DNA of 64,000 nt, from positions 20,744 through 84,743 of the forward strand of contig NZ_BOOK01000051.1 of assembly GCF_016863195.1 (NCBI RefSeq). Reading direction: 5' to 3'. Positions 28,576 through 38,082 of the stretch are shown one piece after another (the first letter of the stretch is position 1; the number at the start of each line of letters is the position of its first letter). The DNA comes from Paraplanobispora takensis (GTDB lineage Bacteria; Actinomycetota; Actinomycetes; Streptosporangiales; Streptosporangiaceae). A model generated the notes under the pieces. The model made no database searches and had not been told where the DNA came from. It worked only from the letters and a program-made list of their open reading frames with translations. The translations under genes were made by a program, and so were the position numbers.

Positions 28576-30335
28576 CATGCCTCCTGGGAAACGGTCTTGG
28601 GGCCGCCGACCGGCTGGACGCTCATGCGCTCGGCGTCCAGGCCGGAGAGCGGGTGCCCCTTGGCGAAGAACTTCAGGCGGGCCAGCAGTGCGATGAACGG
28701 CTTGGTGAACACGAACACCACGACGATGTCGATCAGGGTGGTCAGGCCCATCGCGAACGCGAACCCGGCCACACCGCCGACCGCCAGGAAGTACAACACT
28801 ACGGCGGCGATGAACATGACCGCGTCGGCGATCAGGATCGTACGGCGGGCGCGGACCCAGGCGACCTCGACGGCCGCGCGCAGCGAGCGGCGGCCCTCCT
28901 TCATCTCGTCGCGGATTCGCTCGAAGTAGACGATGAACGAGTCCGCGGTGATACCGATCGAGACGATCAGGCCGATGATGTGCGGCAGCGACAGGCGGAA
29001 GCCCGCGAAGTGACCGAGCAGCACCACCGACTGGTAGGTCAGGATCGTGGCGACCCCGAGGCTCAGCACCGAGACGACGCCCAGGCCGCGGTAGTAGAGC
29101 ATCGAGTAGACGACCACCAGGGCCAGGCCGATCGCGCCGGCGATGAGACCGCCGCGGAGCTGGTCGGCGCCCAGGGTCGAGGAGACCTCCTCGATCGAGC
29201 TCTTCTCGAACTTCAGCGGCAGCGCGCCGTACTTGAGCTGGTTGGCCAGCTCGGTGGCGGTGACCTGGGTGAAGCTGCCGGAGATCTGCGCCCGGCCGCC
29301 GGTGATGGGCTCCTGGATGACCGGGGCGGAGATGATCACGCCGTCCAGGACCATGGCGACCTGGTTGCGCGGGGCCTGGGAGTTGAAGGCCGTCGTGGTG
29401 ACCTTCGACCACTGCTGCGGGCCGTCGCCCTTGAAGGAGAGCTGGACGAGCCACTCGCCGGTGCTCTGCTCCTGGCCCACGGAGGCGCTGTCGATCGCGG
29501 TGCCGGTCACGGCCGCCTTGTCGAGGACGTACTTGGCGCTGCCGTCGTCGCTGCAGCCGACGAACTGCTTGTTCGGGTCGTCCTGGGCGCCCTGGCCGCG
29601 GTCCTTCTTGGAGCAGTCGAGGGCCTGGAACTCCTTGAGCACGGCGGGGTCGATGCCGGTGGGGTCGACGCCCGCCATCGGGTCCTCGGTCGGCAGGACG
29701 CTCGGCTGCGCCGACGGAGCGGCGCTGCCGCTCGGCTCGGCGGACGGCGCGGCGCTGCCGCTGGGCTTGGCCGAGGAGGCGGGGCTCGGGTCGGTCAGCG
29801 CCGAGGACAGGCCACGGCCGGCCGGCGTGCCGCTCGGGCTCGGCTGAACGGTCGCGGAGGGCTTCGGCGTGCTCTGGCGGGCCTTACCGGTGGCCGTGGG
29901 CGAGGCGGAGGGCGTCGGCGCCTGGGTGGGCATCTCGCCCGGAGGCGTGGGCGCGCCCGCCGCGATCGCCAGCACCTGGCGGAAACGCAGCTCCGCGGTC
30001 GTGCCGACCAGCTTGACGACTTCCTCCTGTCCCGCTCCCGGGACGGAGATGATGATGTTGTCACCGGCTTTGGCGACCTCGGCGTCGGAGATGCCCGTGC
30101 CGTTCACCCGCTCCCGGATGATGTTCACGGCCAGGTTGATGCTCTCCTCGGAAGGAGCGCTCCCGTTCGGCGTGATGGGCTGCAGCGTCACGGTCGTGCC
30201 GCCGGCGAGGTCGAGGCCATACTCCGGGGTGTACGCCTTGCTCAGGAGCATCACCCCGCCCATGGCGAGAATGAGCGCCACGAGCAGCAGGAGCATGCGC
30301 CCCGGTCTGCTCTGGCCGCTGGTCGGTCGGGCCAC
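28575..30335 (-). CDS. secD: Protein translocase subunit SecD
   Basis: SecD is the larger export-driving subunit. The 586-residue protein has an N-terminal membrane helix (about 13-32) and the conserved TPEYGLDLAGGTTVTLQP start of the periplasmic domain. Its C-terminal five-helix bundle has the RND-like motif GIVSIGITADSFIVYFERIRDEMKEG, here shown only in part. Between them, about residues 135-225, is a Ser/Pro/Ala/Thr-rich insertion with two near-copies of SGSAAPSAEP, longer than in E. coli but common in high-GC actinobacteria. The GTG start lacks a clear ribosome site. It follows yajC by 44 bases. The order yajC-secD-secF is standard. Confidence 0.95.
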   Translation of the reverse strand: MARPTSGQSRPGRMLLLLVALILAMGGVMLLSKAYTPEYGLDLAGGTTVTLQPITPNGSAPSEESINLAVNIIRERVNGTGISDAEVAKAGDNIIISVPGAGQEEVVKLVGTTAELRFRQVLAIAAGAPTPPGEMPTQAPTPSASPTATGKARQSTPKPSATVQPSPSGTPAGRGLSSALTDPSPASSAKPSGSAAPSAEPSGSAAPSAQPSVLPTEDPMAGVDPTGIDPAVLKEFQALDCSKKDRGQGAQDDPNKQFVGCSDDGSAKYVLDKAAVTGTAIDSASVGQEQSTGEWLVQLSFKGDGPQQWSKVTTTAFNSQAPRNQVAMVLDGVIISAPVIQEPITGGRAQISGSFTQVTATELANQLKYGALPLKFEKSSIEEVSSTLGADQLRGGLIAGAIGLALVVVYSMLYYRGLGVVSVLSLGVATILTYQSVVLLGHFAGFRLSLPHIIGLIVSIGITADSFIVYFERIRDEMKEGRRSLRAAVEVAWVRARRTILIADAVMFIAAVVLYFLAVGGVAGFAFAMGLTTLIDIVVVFVFTKPFIALLARLKFFAKGHPLSGLDAERMSVQPVGGPKTVSQEA

Positions 30336-30379
30336 TGGTCGTCAGTTCTTTCGGCTATAGAGGATTGTCGGCGAGGTGG

Positions 30380-30742
30380 TCAGGACTTCTTGGTGGCGGA
30401 GTCCTGGTCCTCGCCCTGCTGCTCGGCGGTCTCCGTCACGTCCTCGACGGCCTCGGGGGTGGTGTCCTCGGCGTCGTCGACCGGGGTCAGCACCCGTCCG
30501 ATCGCGGCCTTGACCCAGCGGGTCTCGACACCGGGGGCGATCTCCAGGACCACGTCGTCGGCGTCGATCGCCACCACGGTCGCGAAGAGACCCGTCGTGG
30601 TCATGATGCGCGTCCCCGGAACGAGGGAGTTCTGCATCTGCACCTGCTCCTGCTGCCGCTTGCGCTGCGGGCGGATGAGCAGGAAGTAGAACACCACGAC
30701 CATTAGAGCGATCATGATAAGGCTTGAGTAGTTGCCGCCCAT
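30380..30742 (-). CDS. yajC: Preprotein translocase auxiliary subunit YajC
   Basis: YajC is a small membrane partner of SecDF. The 120-residue protein has one N-terminal helix (LIMIALMVVVFYFLLIRPQR, the signature) and a cytoplasmic domain with VPGTRIMTTTGLFATVVAID. An acidic tail rich in Asp/Glu/Thr follows. The ATG is eight bases after AAGGAG. It heads the yajC-secD-secF operon. The spacer of about 220 bases upstream (30743-30966) separates it from ruvB and is the likely place of its promoter, although I see no convincing -35/-10 pair. Confidence 0.94.
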   Translation of the reverse strand: MGGNYSSLIMIALMVVVFYFLLIRPQRKRQQEQVQMQNSLVPGTRIMTTTGLFATVVAIDADDVVLEIAPGVETRWVKAAIGRVLTPVDDAEDTTPEAVEDVTETAEQQGEDQDSATKKS

Positions 30743-30966
30743 GGGGCCGCTCCTTCACTTAAGAAACCGGCCTGGCGCCGGACGTCGAATACGGCCACGC
30801 CGCTCAGCACGTCAGCCTACACAGCCAGCCAAGCCACGGAGTTTAGGCGAGCTGTTCGGAGCGCGGCAACGAAGTCACGATCTGGCGCGCGGGGAAGTTC
30901 CCGTTTTGAGATGGTTGTCACCGATCCGTGATGGACTCCATACGATCGCGGCGGAAAAAGGCGAGG

Positions 30967-32025
30967 TCAAGGGTCCTCGTCCTGACCGGCCAGATCGGCC
31001 GCCACCGAGGCGCCGAAGGCGTCGGGCGGCGGGGTCAGCCCCATGTGGATCCACGCGGCGGCCGTGGCGACCCTGCCCCGCGGGGTCCGGGCCAGTAAAC
31101 CCTGGCGGACGAGGAACGGTTCGGCGACCACCTCCACCGTCTCCGGCTCCTCCCCCACGGCGACGGCGAGCGTGGACAGGCCCACCGGGCCGCCGCCGAA
31201 CCTGCGCAGCAGCACGCCCAGCACCGCCCGGTCGAGCCGGTCCAGACCCTGGGCGTCGACCTCGTAGAGGTTCAGAGCGGCCGCGGCCACCTCCTTGGTG
31301 ATGACCCCCTCGGCCCGGACCTCGGCGAAGTCGCGCACCCGGCGCAGCAGCCGGTTGGCGATGCGGGGCGTGCCCCGGGAGCGCCCGGCGATCTCGCGGG
31401 CCGCGTCGCCGGGCAGCTCCAGCCCGAGCAGCCGCGAGGAGCGGTGCAGCACCTGCTCCAGTTCCCCGGCCTCGTAGAAGTCCATGTGGGCGACGAAGCC
31501 GAACCGGTCGCGCAGCGGCGCGGGCAGCAGCCCGGCCCGGGTGGTGGCGCCGACCAGGGTGAACGGGGCGATCTCCAGCGGGATCGCGGTCGCGCCCGGC
31601 CCCTTGCCCACCACGATGTCGACGCGGAAGTCCTCCATCGCCAGGTAGAGCATCTCCTCCGCCGGACGGGCCATCCGGTGGATCTCGTCGATGAACAGGA
31701 CCTCGCCCTCCGAGAGGGTCGACAGGATCGCCGCGAGGTCGCCGGCCCGTTCCAGGGCGGGGCCGGAGGTGATGCGGAGCGGCACTCCCAGCTCCGTCGC
31801 GATGATCATGGAGAGGGTCGTCTTGCCGAGCCCCGGGGAACCGCTCATCAGGACGTGGTCCGGCGGGCGGTTGCGGCGCAGCGCGCTGTGCAGCACCAGT
31901 GAGAGCTGCTCGCGCACCCGCGCCTGACCGATGAACTCCTCCAGCCGCTTGGGCCGCAGCGCCGCCTCGATCAGCCGCTCGTCGCCCTCGGCCTCGGCCG
32001 ACACCAGATCGCGTTCCGAACCCAC
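30967..32025 (-). CDS. ruvB: Holliday junction branch-migration helicase RuvB
   Basis: RuvB is the hexameric AAA+ motor that drives branch migration with RuvA. The 352-residue protein has [13 protein letters not shown], Walker [12 protein letters not shown], Walker [11 protein letters not shown], sensor 1 [12 protein letters not shown] with the arginine finger RDRFG, and the C-terminal winged helix ([20 protein letters not shown]). The start is GTG with a weak purine site upstream. It is 117 bases downstream of ruvA, which is an unusually loose spacing for this operon, with no terminator visible between them. A short Ala/Asp/Glu tail is specific to this group. Confidence 0.96.
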   Translation of the reverse strand: MGSERDLVSAEAEGDERLIEAALRPKRLEEFIGQARVREQLSLVLHSALRRNRPPDHVLMSGSPGLGKTTLSMIIATELGVPLRITSGPALERAGDLAAILSTLSEGEVLFIDEIHRMARPAEEMLYLAMEDFRVDIVVGKGPGATAIPLEIAPFTLVGATTRAGLLPAPLRDRFGFVAHMDFYEAGELEQVLHRSSRLLGLELPGDAAREIAGRSRGTPRIANRLLRRVRDFAEVRAEGVITKEVAAAALNLYEVDAQGLDRLDRAVLGVLLRRFGGGPVGLSTLAVAVGEEPETVEVVAEPFLVRQGLLARTPRGRVATAAAWIHMGLTPPPDAFGASVAADLAGQDEDP

Positions 32026-32142
32026 CTCAGCCCGCCTTCACCCGGACGGGAGCGCGCTTCCCGCGGCGCCCGTCGCCTGCTTCCCGCAACCCCCGGCCCG
32101 CGGGAGTCCTCCGGTCCGGCCGGTCCGCCCGGCGCGTCCTGC

Positions 32143-32763
32143 TCATCGCAGGCTCAGCGTCCGCAGCGCCGCCTTCAGCAGCACCGCCACCTGCGGGGTG
32201 CGCCCCTCGGCCAGCTCGGCGTCGGCCTGCGGGCTCACCGCGGCGACGGCCTCGTCGGCGTCCTTGGAGGAGTAGCCCAGGCCGACCAGGCCGGAGTGGA
32301 CCTGCTCGCGCCAGGGGGAGACGACCGCGCGGCCGTTGAGCGCGGCGTTGACCGCCTCCTCGGGGGCGCCCAGCTTGTCCTTGAGGTCCACGATGATCCG
32401 CTGCGCGCCCTTGGGGCCCACGCCGGGGACCCGGGTCAGCGCCTTGACGTCGGCGCTCGCCACGGCGACCCGGAGCGTGTTCGGCGTGTGCACGGCGAGC
32501 ATCGCCAGCGCCACCTTGGGCCCGACCCCGCTGGCGCCCTGCACCAGCTCGAAGACCCGGCGCTCGTCGTCGTCGGCGAAGCCGTACAGGGTGAGGGAGT
32601 CCTCGCGGACCACCAGGGAGGTGGCCAGCCGGGCCTCCTCCCCCACGCGCAGCGTCGCGAGCGTGGCCGGTGTGCAGTGCACCAGCACGCCGATCCCCCC
32701 GACCTCGACGACCGCCCCGTCGGGCGCGATCGCGGTCACCTGTCCCCGTACGGAGGCGATCAC
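32143..32763 (-). CDS. ruvA: Holliday junction DNA-binding protein RuvA
   Basis: RuvA binds the four-way junction and loads RuvB. The 206-residue protein begins [20 protein letters not shown] (domain I, OB fold). Domain II follows with two helix-hairpin-helix motifs ([17 protein letters not shown] and [20 protein letters not shown]). The small RuvB-contact domain III ends in [14 protein letters not shown]. The start is a GTG overlapping the ruvC stop by four bases (GTGA), with GAGAGGAAG about seven bases upstream. The length is normal. Confidence 0.96.
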   Translation of the reverse strand: MIASVRGQVTAIAPDGAVVEVGGIGVLVHCTPATLATLRVGEEARLATSLVVREDSLTLYGFADDDERRVFELVQGASGVGPKVALAMLAVHTPNTLRVAVASADVKALTRVPGVGPKGAQRIIVDLKDKLGAPEEAVNAALNGRAVVSPWREQVHSGLVGLGYSSKDADEAVAAVSPQADAELAEGRTPQVAVLLKAALRTLSLR

Positions 32764-33356
32764 TGCTTTCTTCCTCTCGAATATCCGGCGCGGTCGCGGA
32801 AGTAGGCCGCCGCGGTCGTGCCCGGCCCCGCGGCCGCGCGGGCCGCCGCCTCGGCCAGGCGGTTCTGCACACCGCCCCGCCACACGTGGCAGATGGCCAG
32901 GGCGAGGGCGTCGGCGGCGTCGGCGGGCTTGGGCATGGCGTCCAGCCGGAGCAGCTTGGTCACCATGGTGCCGACCTGCTGCTTGTCCGCCGTGCCGCTG
33001 CCGGTGATCGCGGCCTTGACCTCCGAGGGGGTGTGCAGCGCGACGGGGAGCCCCCGCCGCGAGGCGCACAGGATGGCCACGGCCGAGGCCTGCGCGGTGC
33101 CCATGACGGTCCGGAGGTTGTGCTGGGCGAAGACGCGCTCCACGGCCACGGCGTCGGGCCTGACCTCGTCGAGCCACTGCTCGATCCCGGCCTCGACGGC
33201 CACCAGCCTGGCCCCGATCCCGTCGTCGGGGGAGGTGCGCACGACCCCCACCTTGACCAGGCTCAGCGGCGCGCCGGGCCGTCCCTCGACCGCCCCGAGC
33301 CCGCACCGGGTCAGCCCCGGGTCGACCCCCATCACCCGCAGCTCGGGCACCCGCAC
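32760..33356 (-). CDS. ruvC: Crossover junction endodeoxyribonuclease RuvC
   Basis: RuvC cuts Holliday junctions symmetrically. The 198-residue RNase H-fold protein has the first catalytic Asp in [14 protein letters not shown], Glu in [13 protein letters not shown], the [14 protein letters not shown] strand and the last acidic pair in [15 protein letters not shown] use the GTG at 33356 because GGGAGG stands about seven bases upstream and the protein then begins at the normal distance before the DPG motif. A longer frame to 33425 adds unconserved residues. It is the first gene of ruvCAB. Confidence 0.95.
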   Translation of the reverse strand: MRVPELRVMGVDPGLTRCGLGAVEGRPGAPLSLVKVGVVRTSPDDGIGARLVAVEAGIEQWLDEVRPDAVAVERVFAQHNLRTVMGTAQASAVAILCASRRGLPVALHTPSEVKAAITGSGTADKQQVGTMVTKLLRLDAMPKPADAADALALAICHVWRGGVQNRLAEAAARAAAGPGTTAAAYFRDRAGYSRGRKQ

Positions 33357-33453
33357 TGACCTGCCTCCCACCCGCCGAACACCTGTTCGGTGCCCGACTC
33401 TACCGCCTGCGGACGGCACGCGCATGGAGCACGGCGGCAGTTCCGGCCCGGCC

Positions 33454-34731
33454 TCACAGATGCTGGGTGGCGGGCTCGCCGCTGGTCTTCTCGGCCGCGC
33501 GGGCGCGCATCCGGTCCAGCCTCGCCATCACCGGCGTCGCGGTGACGCCGTGCAGGACCACCGAGACCAGCACCGTGAAGCCCACCACCGCCCACAGCTC
33601 GCGGGCGGGCACGCCGAAGTCCGCGTGGCCCAGGGCGTAGGCCAGGTAGTACAGCGAGCCGATCCCCCGGATCCCGAAGAAGGCGATCACGCCCCGCTCG
33701 CGGGGGCCCGCCCGGCCGCCGAGCTGGCCCAGCCAGCCGGTCAGCGGCCGGACCACCAGGAGCAGCAGCAGCCCGGTCACCGCCCCCTGCCAGGTGAGCC
33801 AGGCCAGGCCGCCGCCGGCCACGAACCCGCCCAGCAGCAGGATCAGCCAGGCGGTGAGCAACCGCTCGATCTGCTCGATGAAGCCGTGCAGCACGCCGTT
33901 GTAGCCGTGGGTGCGCTCGGCGGCCCTGATGGTGCACGCGGTGACGAACACCGCGATGAACCCGTACCCCTGCACCAGCTCGGTGAGGCCGTAGGCCAGG
34001 AAGGTCGCGGCCAGCGCGACGAAGCCCTCGCGGTGCTCGGCCAGCCGCAGGTCGGGGCGCTGGGCGCGGAAGAACATCCGGCCCAGCGCCTTGCCGGCCA
34101 GCAGGCCGACGAGCACGCCCATGCCGCACCGGTAGAGCAGGTCGACCAGCGCCCACTCCCCGGCCCACGCCGAGCCCCCGGCCAGGGCCATCGCGATGGC
34201 GGCGTAGACGAGCGGGAAGGCCAGGCCGTCGTTGAGCCCGGCCTCCGAGGTGAGGGCGAAGCGCACCTCGTCGTCGGCCTTCTCGGAGTCGACCGGCTCG
34301 CCGACCTGGACGTCGGAGGCGAGCACCGGGTCGGTCGGGGCGAGCACGGCCCCCAGCAGCAGGGCCGCGGCCACCGGCCAGCCCAGCAGGCCGTGGGCCG
34401 CGACGGTGACGGCGCCGACGGTCAGGAGCATGGTCACGCCCAGCAGGCGCCAGGTCGAGGACCACCTGCGCCGGCCGAAGGGCCGGTTGATCGCCAGCCC
34501 CGCGCCCATCAGCGAGATGATCACGCAGATCTCGGTGATGTGCTCGACCGCCGCCCGCTGGGTGACCGGGTCCAGCCGGGGCAGGCCGATCGGCAGGATG
34601 TAGAGGAGGATTCCGCCCAGCAGGCAGGCCAGCGGCAGCGAGAAGGGCCGCCGCTTGAGCACCCGCGGCAGGATGGCCGCCAGCAGGGCGCCCACGCCCG
34701 CCACCGCGAAGATCAGATCCGAGTTGCCCAT
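33454..34731 (-). CDS. Cation:proton antiporter (CPA1/NhaP-type)
   Basis: The 425-residue protein has about 12 membrane helices, starting [23 protein letters not shown]. The core signature is the ND ion-binding pair within [18 protein letters not shown], and the CPA features [12 protein letters not shown] and [18 protein letters not shown] are present. It would exchange Na+ or K+ for protons to regulate pH and ion balance. The C-terminal tail is short, without TrkA domains. I choose the ATG at 34731; a longer frame adds a Gly/Arg-rich segment without membrane character. It is separated by about 100 bases from ruvC and 200 from yebC, so it is probably a single gene inserted in the conserved yebC-ruvC interval. 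Confidence 0.9.
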   Translation of the reverse strand: MGNSDLIFAVAGVGALLAAILPRVLKRRPFSLPLACLLGGILLYILPIGLPRLDPVTQRAAVEHITEICVIISLMGAGLAINRPFGRRRWSSTWRLLGVTMLLTVGAVTVAAHGLLGWPVAAALLLGAVLAPTDPVLASDVQVGEPVDSEKADDEVRFALTSEAGLNDGLAFPLVYAAIAMALAGGSAWAGEWALVDLLYRCGMGVLVGLLAGKALGRMFFRAQRPDLRLAEHREGFVALAATFLAYGLTELVQGYGFIAVFVTACTIRAAERTHGYNGVLHGFIEQIERLLTAWLILLLGGFVAGGGLAWLTWQGAVTGLLLLLVVRPLTGWLGQLGGRAGPRERGVIAFFGIRGIGSLYYLAYALGHADFGVPARELWAVVGFTVLVSVVLHGVTATPVMARLDRMRARAAEKTSGEPATQHL

Positions 34732-34938
34732 GATCCCGCGCACATACCCTCGGACTCCTCCGGCATACCCGGACACCGAGGGCGTTTCACGGCCCGGTCC
34801 GCATGCCGTACGCACGGGGCGCCCGGCACCCCGCCCGGCGCGGCGGGGCGTGCCCGCACCGGGCCCCGCGCACGCCTGCCGCCCGGATCCCGCAGGGGGC
34901 CTCCCCTTCCCGGGCCGGGCGGCGGGTGTGACCCCGGA

Positions 34939-35691
34939 TCAGGCGTCGAGCTTCTCCAGGACCTCGTCGGAGACGTCGGCGTTCGACCAGACGTTCTGGA
35001 CGTCGTCGCTGTCCTCCAGCGCGTCGATGAGCCGGAACACCTTGCGGGCGCCGTCCTCGTCGAGCTGGATGTTCATGGTCGGCATGAAGCCGGACTCGGC
35101 CGAGTCGTAGTCGATCCCGGCGTCCTGCAGGGCCTTGCGGACCGGGACGAGGTCACCGGCCTCGGAGACGACCTCGTAGGCCTCGCCGAGGTCGTTGACC
35201 TCCTCGGCACCGGCGTCGAGGACGGCCGTCAGCACGTCGTCCTCGCTCAGCTCGCCCTTGGGCACGATCACGACGCCCTTGCGGTTGAACATGTAGGAGA
35301 CCGAGCCGGGGTCGGCCAGGGAGCCGCCGTTGCGGGTCAGCGCGACGCGGACCTCGGAGGCCGCCCGGTTGCGGTTGTCGGTGAGGCACTCGATCAGCAC
35401 CGCGACGCCGCCGGGCGCGTAGCCCTCGTACATGATGGTCTGCCAGTCGGCGCCGCCGGCCTCCAGGCCGCCGCCGCGCTTGCGGGCGCGCTCGATGTTG
35501 TCGATCGGGACCGAGCTCTTGCGCGCCTTGGTGATGGCGTCGTACAGCGTCGGGTTGCCGTCCGGGTCGGGACCTCCGGTCCGGGCCGCGACCTCGATGT
35601 TCTTGATGAGCTTGGCGAACAGCTTGCCGCGCTTGGAGTCGAGCGCGGCCTTCTTGTGCTTGGTCGTCGCCCATTTGGAGTGGCCCGACAT
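34939..35691 (-). CDS. yebC: YebC/PmpR family protein
   Basis: The 250-residue protein starts [20 protein letters not shown], the classic YebC start. It continues with [53 protein letters not shown] and a C-terminal domain. This family was described as a transcription regulator and more recently as a translation factor that relieves ribosome stalling at polyproline. The two views are both published and the sequence does not decide. It follows pdxT by three bases, as in mycobacteria. The upstream site GGGAG is nine bases away. Confidence 0.95.
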   Translation of the reverse strand: MSGHSKWATTKHKKAALDSKRGKLFAKLIKNIEVAARTGGPDPDGNPTLYDAITKARKSSVPIDNIERARKRGGGLEAGGADWQTIMYEGYAPGGVAVLIECLTDNRNRAASEVRVALTRNGGSLADPGSVSYMFNRKGVVIVPKGELSEDDVLTAVLDAGAEEVNDLGEAYEVVSEAGDLVPVRKALQDAGIDYDSAESGFMPTMNIQLDEDGARKVFRLIDALEDSDDVQNVWSNADVSDEVLEKLDA

Positions 35692-35694
35692 CGG

Positions 35695-36276
35695 CTAAAG
35701 CTCCCTAACCATCTCAACGAAGTATGAATGCACGCCCGCGTCCGGAGTGAGTTCCGGGTGGAACGACGTGGCGAGCAGCGGTCCCTGGCGGACCGCGACG
35801 ATCCTATCCCCAGCTTCGGCCAGCGCCAGCACCTCGACCTCCGGCCCGACGGATTCGACCCAGGGGGCGCGGATGAACACCGCGCGCAGCGCGCCGCGGC
35901 CGGCGAAGTCGATGTCGGCCTCGAAGGAGTCGACCTGACGCCCGAAGGCGTTGCGGCGGACCGTCATGTCGATGCCGCCGATGGTCTGCTGTCCTTCGAT
36001 GCCGCCCTGGATCCGGTCGGCGAGCATGATCATGCCCGCGCAGGATCCGTAGGCGGGCATGCCGTTCTTGACCCGCATCCGCAGCGGTTCGAGCAGGTCG
36101 AAGGTCTCGGCGAGCTTCCACATCGTGGTGGACTCCCCGCCGGGGATGACCAGTCCGTCGACGGCATCGAGCTCGGCGGGCCGCCGTACGGGCACCGCCT
36201 TCGCGCCCGCCTCCTCCAGCGAGCGCACATGCTCGCGCACGTCCCCCTGGAGGGCGAACACACCGATCGTGGGCAC
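35695..36276 (-). CDS. pdxT: Pyridoxal 5'-phosphate synthase glutaminase subunit PdxT
   Basis: PdxT releases ammonia from glutamine and passes it to PdxS for vitamin B6 synthesis. The class I amidotransferase residues are visible: the nucleophile cysteine in AYGSCAGMI and the His/Glu pair in SFHPELTPD, with [13 protein letters not shown] upstream. I start at the GTG of [13 protein letters not shown] because GAAAGG lies six bases upstream; the ATG two codons earlier has this site directly against it. The product is 193 aa. It is unusual that pdxS is not adjacent but 3.6 kb upstream, beyond two phosphatase genes. A promoter-like TTGAAC, 16 bases, TAAGGC lies about 40-70 bases upstream. Confidence 0.94.
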   Translation of the reverse strand: MPTIGVFALQGDVREHVRSLEEAGAKAVPVRRPAELDAVDGLVIPGGESTTMWKLAETFDLLEPLRMRVKNGMPAYGSCAGMIMLADRIQGGIEGQQTIGGIDMTVRRNAFGRQVDSFEADIDFAGRGALRAVFIRAPWVESVGPEVEVLALAEAGDRIVAVRQGPLLATSFHPELTPDAGVHSYFVEMVREL

Positions 36277-36383
36277 GGTCATCCTTTCGTCCGGCTCGTC
36301 ATATTCGCCTTAGAGGGTAGTCCCTGCTGTTCAACGTGCCGGACATTCGTCTTCATCCCCCCGCAATCCCCCGAATCGCAACA

Positions 36384-36409
36384 GGGCGGCAGCCGTACGG
36401 CCACCGCCC
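36384..36409 (-). terminator. Imperfect hairpin after phosphatase copy 1
   Basis: GGGCGG pairs with CCGCCC around an inner GCC-GTAC-GGC stem, about 47 bases after the stop of the phosphatase gene and before pdxT. It may terminate the phosphatase transcript and separate it from pdxT. Confidence 0.45.
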
Positions 36410-36455
36410 CGCGCCCACGCCCGCCCGTCCGCCGGGGACGGCCGGTCTCCTCCCG

Positions 36456-37937
36456 TCAGGGACGCCCGGTCTCCAGGTCCACCGTCTCCTGGATCTGGTC
36501 CTCCGGCGGCAGCATCCTGGCCTGGGGGTCGAGCGGGCGCAGGTATGTCTGCTGCACGCCCGGCACCCGGTCCTCGATCACGAACGTCGCCCTGGTGTGC
36601 GCCGCCGCACCCGCCCGGGTGACCTGGGGCAGCACCTTGAAGTCGGCGGTGAGCAGCTCGCGCTCGACCTTCGTGATCACATAGCCGCGCTGGTTGTTGT
36701 AGAACTTCAGGTGCGGGTTGACGGTCAGGAACGGGTGGGTCGCCGGGTCGGAGTCCCGGCCGTCGCCGCCGGTGCTGATCGAGGAGGTGACCAGCTCCGA
36801 GCCGACCGTGCGGGTCGTCGGGTCGTCGTAGTCGAGCTTGAGGTCACTGGCCCAGTGGGCGTGCACGTCGCCGGTGAGCACCACCGGGTTGCGCACCCCC
36901 GCCTCCACCCACCCCTGCGTGATGCGCTGGCGGGAGGCGACGTAGCCGTCGCCGCACCCCTGGTCGCTGCGGTACTGCCGGGTGTCGAGCATGTGGAAGG
37001 CGGCCAGCCGCCCCCACCGGATCCGCCGGTAGAGCTGCATGTCGATCCCCCTGGGCACGGACGCGCGGCGCAGCGGCATGTTCTCGTAGTAGGCCCGGAA
37101 GGCGGCCTCGCGGCGGGCCGGGAAGTTCGGCTGCGGGATCTCGGGCTTCTCCGGCACCTCGTCGGCCCAGTTGTTGTCCAGCTCGTGGTCGTCCCAGACC
37201 ACCAGCCAGGGCGCGGCGGCGTGGGCGGCCTGCAGGTCGGGGTCGGTCTTGTAGAGGGCGTGCCGGTGGCGGTAGTTCGCGAGGGTCTCGGTCTCCGGGC
37301 CCTCGTGGTGACGGACGTTGCCGCCGGGGATCGTGTAGGTGTCGCGCTGGTACTCGTACTGGTAGTCGCCCAGGTGGATCACCAGATCCGGGTGCTCCTC
37401 GGCCAGGCGCCGGTAGGCGGTGAAGTGGCCGTGCTCGTACTGCGCGCACGAGGCGAAGGCCATCGTCAGGCCGGAACCGTAGGCCAGCGGGTGCGGGGCG
37501 GTCCTGGCCCGGCCCATGGGCGAGACGTGCGGGCCGACCCGGAAGCGGTACCAGTAGTCCCGGTCGGAGAAGAGCCCGTCGACCTCGACGTGCACGCTGT
37601 GCCCCCACTCGGGCGCCGCCGTGGCCACGCCGTGCCGCAGGACCTTGCGGCCCGCCTCGTCGGCGTAGACCTGCCAGTGGACCCGGAACGGCCGCGCGGG
37701 CACGCCCCCCATGCCGTCCTCGGCCAGCGGCTGCGGCGCCAGCCGGGTCCAGATCACGAAGCCGTCGGCGTCGGGGTCGCCCGAGGCCACTCCGAGCGTG
37801 AAGGGATCGGAGGTCAGTTCCCGGGAGGGGCGGGAGCCGCCCGCCGGTCCGGACGCGGCGTGCGCGGCGGGGACGCCGGCCGCGGCACCGGCCGCGATGC
37901 CGGTGACGAGGAACGAACGGCGGCTGAGCTGGGACAA
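36456..37937 (-). CDS. PhoD-like alkaline phosphatase/phosphodiesterase, copy 1 with internal deletion
   Basis: This is a Tat-exported PhoD-type enzyme of 493 residues, expected to release phosphate from esters outside the cell using Fe and Ca. The signal is SRRSFLVTG then a hydrophobic stretch. The N-terminal PhoD domain has TLGVASGDPDADGFVIWTRL. Metal ligands appear in FASCAQYEHG, HLGDYQYE, VWDDHELDNNW and LTGDVHAHW. Relative to copy 2 it lacks 63 residues between CGDGY and VASRQRITQGW. The missing part includes the conserved GEQERWLLRGLRRSRARWD block, so activity may be reduced or altered. The C-terminus is longer than copy 2. TTG start with GGGAGG. Stretches are identical to copy 2 at DNA level. 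Confidence 0.9.
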   Translation of the reverse strand: MSQLSRRSFLVTGIAAGAAAGVPAAHAASGPAGGSRPSRELTSDPFTLGVASGDPDADGFVIWTRLAPQPLAEDGMGGVPARPFRVHWQVYADEAGRKVLRHGVATAAPEWGHSVHVEVDGLFSDRDYWYRFRVGPHVSPMGRARTAPHPLAYGSGLTMAFASCAQYEHGHFTAYRRLAEEHPDLVIHLGDYQYEYQRDTYTIPGGNVRHHEGPETETLANYRHRHALYKTDPDLQAAHAAAPWLVVWDDHELDNNWADEVPEKPEIPQPNFPARREAAFRAYYENMPLRRASVPRGIDMQLYRRIRWGRLAAFHMLDTRQYRSDQGCGDGYVASRQRITQGWVEAGVRNPVVLTGDVHAHWASDLKLDYDDPTTRTVGSELVTSSISTGGDGRDSDPATHPFLTVNPHLKFYNNQRGYVITKVERELLTADFKVLPQVTRAGAAAHTRATFVIEDRVPGVQQTYLRPLDPQARMLPPEDQIQETVDLETGRP

Positions 37938-38082
37938 GGGGGCCTCCCGGGAGGATCAGACGCGGGCCCCCGTAGCCTCGCCGAGGATCGTGACAGGGGG
38001 ATGAACTCCGATCAACGTGGAAAGTCAGCATCCGCGGTGAATATCGCCTTCCACCCGGCCGGCCGCGCGCCGCACGACGTGA

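Noticed and set aside
27253..28929. A 558-codon frame antisense to secF/secD and apt
   Set aside because: Low-complexity product, no start signal, and the real genes on the other strand explain it.
30743..30966. Convincing yajC promoter in the yajC-ruvB spacer
   Set aside because: I could not find a -35/-10 pair with acceptable spacing; TCACCGATCCGTGA near 30915 is only an imperfect palindrome.
36456..37937. Phosphatase copy 1 as a pseudogene
   Set aside because: The 63-residue loss is in frame, the signal peptide and metal ligands are intact and the C-terminus is complete, so a working protein is possible.
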